A stretch of DNA of 64,000 nt from Lates calcarifer. Its lineage: Eukaryota > Chordata > Actinopteri > Centropomidae. The position numbers were made by a program, and so were the translations under genes. A model generated the notes under the pieces. That model was not told where the DNA came from. It ran no database searches and worked only from the letters and a program-made list of their open reading frames with translations. Within the stretch, counting starts at the first letter, position 1. Each line of letters begins with the position of its first letter. Positions 60,040 through 64,000 of the stretch are shown here, piece after piece. The stretch is taken from positions 7,334,814 to 7,398,813 of the forward strand of contig NC_066833.1 of NCBI RefSeq assembly GCF_001640805.2. The letters are read 5' to 3'.

Positions 60040-61650
60040 AATTTCCTGTCACATAATGTATCTTCTCTGTCTCGTTGTGGAGGGAACAACTCAAGGATCA
60101 AACGTGATTGAGGAACCTATGCCACAACCAGCCCTTCCCCTCATCATGCTTTAATAGTAGAATAGTATGATAATAAATATTCTAATTCTTTTTAATAGGA
60201 TGGAAAAAACAACTAAAATAAAACTATATTTTGCCATGGAAAAAACTTTTAATTGTTTCAGTCAAAACATGTTTTTTTAAACAAAAGGCTAATATTAAGA
60301 AAATTTGTGTTTTCATCTTTGTTAAATAATTGTTGTGAATTTCTAGAAATTTGATTTTGTATAAAATACACTATGAATAACAAAATTGTAAAGAATAGTG
60401 CACAATTTCCAACCAGCAGGGGTCTGTTTCCATGGATGGAGGTAAACACTAGCTGTTCTCTGGTGATATCAGTTACTGAGAGGGTTGCCCTTGGATCATG
60501 GGAGGTAAGGTTTAATGTTGCCAAGCAACTATCTGAAAATTCACACTACTGTGGTTGAGCCACAATAGAGTTGTAAGCCAGTAGCAGTGGTGACAGTGAG
60601 ATGACAGCCCCAGTCTGCAAGGAGAAAGTACATACTCAGCCAAAGCAAACTAAGCAGTTCACTAGGCTGAAATTTTCACAGTGTGCCAATTTATGTGCCT
60701 ATAATGTTACAGATTTCAGAGTGGTCTATAATATTTCAGTCTATAGAGCATACTACATACTCTTTATTTGATTAATATGACCTGCTTTCAGGAATGCACT
60801 TAACCCAGTAACAGAAAGTCTTGGATACCATGTACCACTGTGCTCTATGTTTTATTACTGGCTGTGTTTTTCCTGTACACAGCTTTACTTTGAATGATGC
60901 TGGATGCTCATTAGTGAATGTGTGAACATGTGCCCACCAATTGACTTATATTATTATAAATAGCCTTGTGCAGACATCGAAACCAAATGACTTGTGCTTT
61001 ACATATTCCTACAGATGTTCCTCAAGTTTTATCAACAACAAAATCATCCACATGGGACCATGGGCAGAGGGGCTTGACATTGTCAAAGGTAACCACAAAA
61101 TCCACAATCCCTCTGTACAGAAGGTTTATCTGAATCCCTGTGTATCTGTATCTCTTGAGCAGCAGGAATCACTACACAAGAAAAAAACAGTTCCAGTGTT
61201 CATAGCGGCACACTATGAACACTGACTATTGTTTTAAAACAGACTTGAAAAAATTTTGAACATGACTTTTGAGGAATATGATAAAATATCACTCAGTCTG
61301 ACAGTCTTTAGACTAATAGAATAGAATCAGCTCCTTTAATAGTTGAGTGTTGTATTGAATTCCATTATTTCGTGTATATAAGTAAGTATTAATGTTACTA
61401 TAATTATCACAATGCTGTAAAAGGTATGTTGTGTACTAAGCAGTATATGTACAGTCTATATTCAGTGTTAGAGTTTATGTATTTTGTGTCTTACCAGCCT
61501 TGTTTGTTTCATGACTTATGTGACTTGTCTTTGGTGTTAATAAAAAAAAAAGCCATCAATTTATAGTGTACAGAAATTTCTATTTAGTATAGGAAGAAAG
61601 ACACAGGCATCTGCCAGAACACAGACACATCAGGTTCAGATTTGACTCAC
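60040..61650. other. Intergenic stretch without recognised genes
   Basis: An open frame at 60941-61225 (+) and splice-like signals near 61016 and 61090 were examined. I found no family match and no consistent neighbouring exon. Nothing else stands out. Confidence 0.35.
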
Positions 61651-61778
61651 GATGAATGATGCAGAGTGAACACCACCACGATCTTGTCTCCCTGCTCATT
61701 GAGTCTTGCCGTGGCTGAGGAAGGGGACATATGGGCTGAGCGTGACCACAGCCAGATGGCTAGCGCTGTCTTCACTAG
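61651..61778 (-). other. Orphan exon-like segment, fully open in one frame
   Basis: On the minus strand a polypyrimidine-poor but valid acceptor (ttccgacag) precedes 61778, and a strong donor (gtgagtc) follows 61651. The 128 bases between are open in one frame for 42 codons, giving a peptide with LAIWLWSRSAH and QGDKIVVVFTLHHSS. GC and CpG content is above the surroundings. I do not recognise the protein, and no partner exon was found. It could be an exon of a gene extending beyond the window, or chance. Confidence 0.25.
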
Positions 61779-62139
61779 CTGTCGGAAATATCAAAGTTGC
61801 AACATGAATATATGAATATTCCATCCATCCATCCATCTATCGCTAGTCTATAACAGGGCTGACATGATTATATGAACAACCCACCAAGGGCTAAAAATGT
61901 ATAAATGTAAATGTATATTCATTCATGTTTGTGCCATGGAAATGAGACTATTTGATACCCTGGATAAGACGTGTGTTTTTCTTGTTTACTGATCCACTGT
62001 TTTGCCAGACGAAATAGACTAATAAACATTGAATTACAGAAAACATAAAATTACACCAAGGTTGAAGAAACAATACGTAGGATAACACTAATCAAAATTT
62101 AAAACTGTGAGTATTGTTTTTTCGAGAAGAACATGAAAG

Positions 62140-62441
62140 CAGCACAGTTCCCAAGGAAAAACTCGCGAAGGAAAGAGGTCGTGTATCCGGGATCCTCCAG
62201 TAAAATCCCCTGAACAGCACGAGGGAAAGATGGACCGTAAATAAATGACCGACTAGTGCGTGATTTTATGGCAGTGCCGTTGCCGTCAGAGCACGAATCC
62301 CGGTCTGTAACTCAATTCAGATCCTTCGGTCTGAAGAGCTGCGAAGGTTCAACCTGCCTGGATTCAGATTCAGCCAGACACCAGACTTCTTCTCTGTGAT
62401 ATGATGGAGGTGTAAGCGCCCTGAAAACAGGCTAACCCTGA
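62140..62441 (+). promoter_or_regulatory. CpG-rich block, possible promoter and non-coding first exon of a gene beyond the window
   Basis: About 15 CpG dinucleotides fall within about 300 bases, in a window where CpG is otherwise scarce. The block ends in a consensus splice donor (cctga|gtaagtag) at 62441/62442. It contains only short open frames. A downstream coding exon is not seen before 64000, so the gene it might serve is unknown. Confidence 0.35.
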
Positions 62442-64000
62442 GTAAGTAGCCTAGCATAAACAAGAACGAATGACAAATTAAATCAAAGAGCAGATAAGTG
62501 ATTGATGATAACCTAATTTTTTTGCTTCACCAATCAATGTTGCAAATCACTTAAGTATTTCTTTGGGGATTTGTGTGTATTTGTGGCCCTACACTGTGAT
62601 TTTACACTTACGTTTACGTGCTTAATGTGTATTGCAGTCTTTTTACGCCATTAAATTCTATACAATGTTAGGCTACTATCCTTTAACATATCTACAGGGT
62701 TTCTGACGATATTTGTGTTATCATTCTGCAGCATGTCATGGTTTTACTTTATGTCTTTGATCCTGATGTTTGAATAACTGAAAAGAAGCTGGGAATTTGT
62801 GTGGTCTTAGTTACAGGTGCAAATATGTTTTGTTTGTTTTTTTAGATTGTAGACAAAAATGCGCCCTCATCTTAAGGCAACCGAATATGGAGTCTACAGA
62901 GTTTTTATTTTGTCTGTTATTAAGGTACATTGTCATTAGAGGATAAAATATTCCAAAAAATTTTCTCCATATGATATGTAATAAATCAATAATAATATTG
63001 TATTTTGAAGCTCAAGACTGAACTTTCAGTCTCAACTTTTAAGCCAACAGTGACAAGACATCCATTAATGTGCTGGGAAAAATCAATCTTTGAACATTTA
63101 CAATTCTTCTCTGTCTACTTAGAGATCATCTGATACAACTGAAAGCTCTAAAACAGCTACTAAGTGGAACTTGTGGTGATATTATTCTGTCAGCCTGAAA
63201 ATAAATAAATAACTAAATTTACAGTGATTTAAAAAAAAAAAAGGATATGGCAAATTGCATTGGAGAAACTTCGATCAGTAAATATTTGTTTTTTGTTTTT
63301 TTGTTTTTTTACAAAAGACTTAACTTATCAAAATCACTTGATTCAATTCTTTTTGATTAGTTAAACAAATGATTGACTAATACAGTTGTAATTGTCTAAA
63401 TTGCTTCGCATCTATGCTGCAAAACTCAGGCTGCACCACAAATGATGCTCTGGCTCCATGCGCTAAAGAACGTCAGAATGTCATTACCTGAGTCAAAGGA
63501 GGGAAACTGCTGCCAGGCTGAACTCTCGTCACCTTTGAGAGTTGTCCCGACAGCCTGAACACTGTCCTCTGTGTCAAACAGCCCTATAGACATGGAGTAC
63601 TATATCTGTGGTGTGTGCAGGTTTTTCAGTGTTCTGCAATTACAAATAGCCATAAGATTTTTTAAGCAAAACTAAGCTGAGGGGATTTCTGATATAATTT
63701 ATGCTCAAGATGGGGGAGCGTAAAACCATGCCACATTAGACAGATGACTGTATTTATCTTCATTTTCTGTTCCCTCTGTGTGATGTCATTTAGTAAATAA
63801 AATAGTATGGCAGTGTTGGCAGTTGGCAGTTATTCCTTATTACCCTAGGGGAGTCCCTGGAGTCTCTCAGATGCTCCTGGGAGTCCTTTAGCGCAACATT
63901 GTGGGGGTGACTGTACTGTAGAAAGCAGGTGCATCCAAGCCATGACTGAAAATGCCTCTAAAGCTGATGAGAAAGCTGGCTGATGTCCAGACTGCAGTCA
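62442..64000. other. Window end without recognised genes
   Basis: AT-rich sequence with T-rich runs near 63290. No coding exon, RNA gene or transposon was recognised. If the CpG-rich block is a first exon, this would be its intron. Confidence 0.35.

Noticed and set aside
60941..61225. 94-codon open frame on the plus strand
   Set aside because: Low-complexity codon use, no family resemblance, and no consistent exon neighbours.

Overview
The window is nuclear DNA from a bony fish, most likely a teleost. Its genes are split by GT-AG introns, the background is AT-rich and poor in CpG, and the introns hold teleost-type repeats: an L2/Maui-like LINE, several Tc1-like transposons, a Penelope-like element, hAT-type MITEs and the dispersed 'ggagcctatcccagc' repeat. 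There are no operons, CRISPR arrays or other prokaryotic features. I recognised no tRNA or rRNA gene.

Four protein genes could be assembled exon by exon. hspbap1 (plus strand, 625-13241, 7 coding exons, 498 aa) encodes a JmjC oxygenase-fold protein. slc15a2 (minus, 36000-15267, 22 coding exons, about 704 aa) encodes the proton-coupled peptide transporter PepT2. A cyp27a1-like gene (minus, 50357-40195, 9 coding exons, 540 aa) encodes a mitochondrial sterol-hydroxylase P450. eaf2 (minus, 56703-53302, 6 coding exons, 260 aa) encodes an ELL-associated transcription elongation factor. hspbap1 and slc15a2 are tail to tail; slc15a2, cyp27a and eaf2 run head to tail. From memory, HSPBAP1, SLC15A2 and EAF2 also lie in one region of human chromosome 3q, while CYP27A1 does not. 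The block is therefore an old synteny with a P450 between slc15a2 and eaf2. The four products have no evident shared pathway.

All splice sites and phases of hspbap1, cyp27a and eaf2 agree. In slc15a2 every splice site is intact, but two exons each carry one extra base that breaks the frame (near 29593 and 16236). This means either assembly errors or a young pseudogene.

The 4.7-kb second intron of slc15a2 is the richest accessory region. It holds a Penelope-like element with inverted terminal repeats and a GIY-YIG endonuclease remnant. One terminal repeat carries a hammerhead-ribozyme-like core. The element is interrupted by a Tc1-like transposon with inverted/direct-repeat ends, and a second Tc1 fragment follows. 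From 56.8 kb to the end I see the eaf2 promoter, a LINE 3' part, two facing hAT-like fragments, an orphan exon-like segment and a CpG-rich block that may be the first exon of a gene outside the window. I found no clear new multi-gene system.
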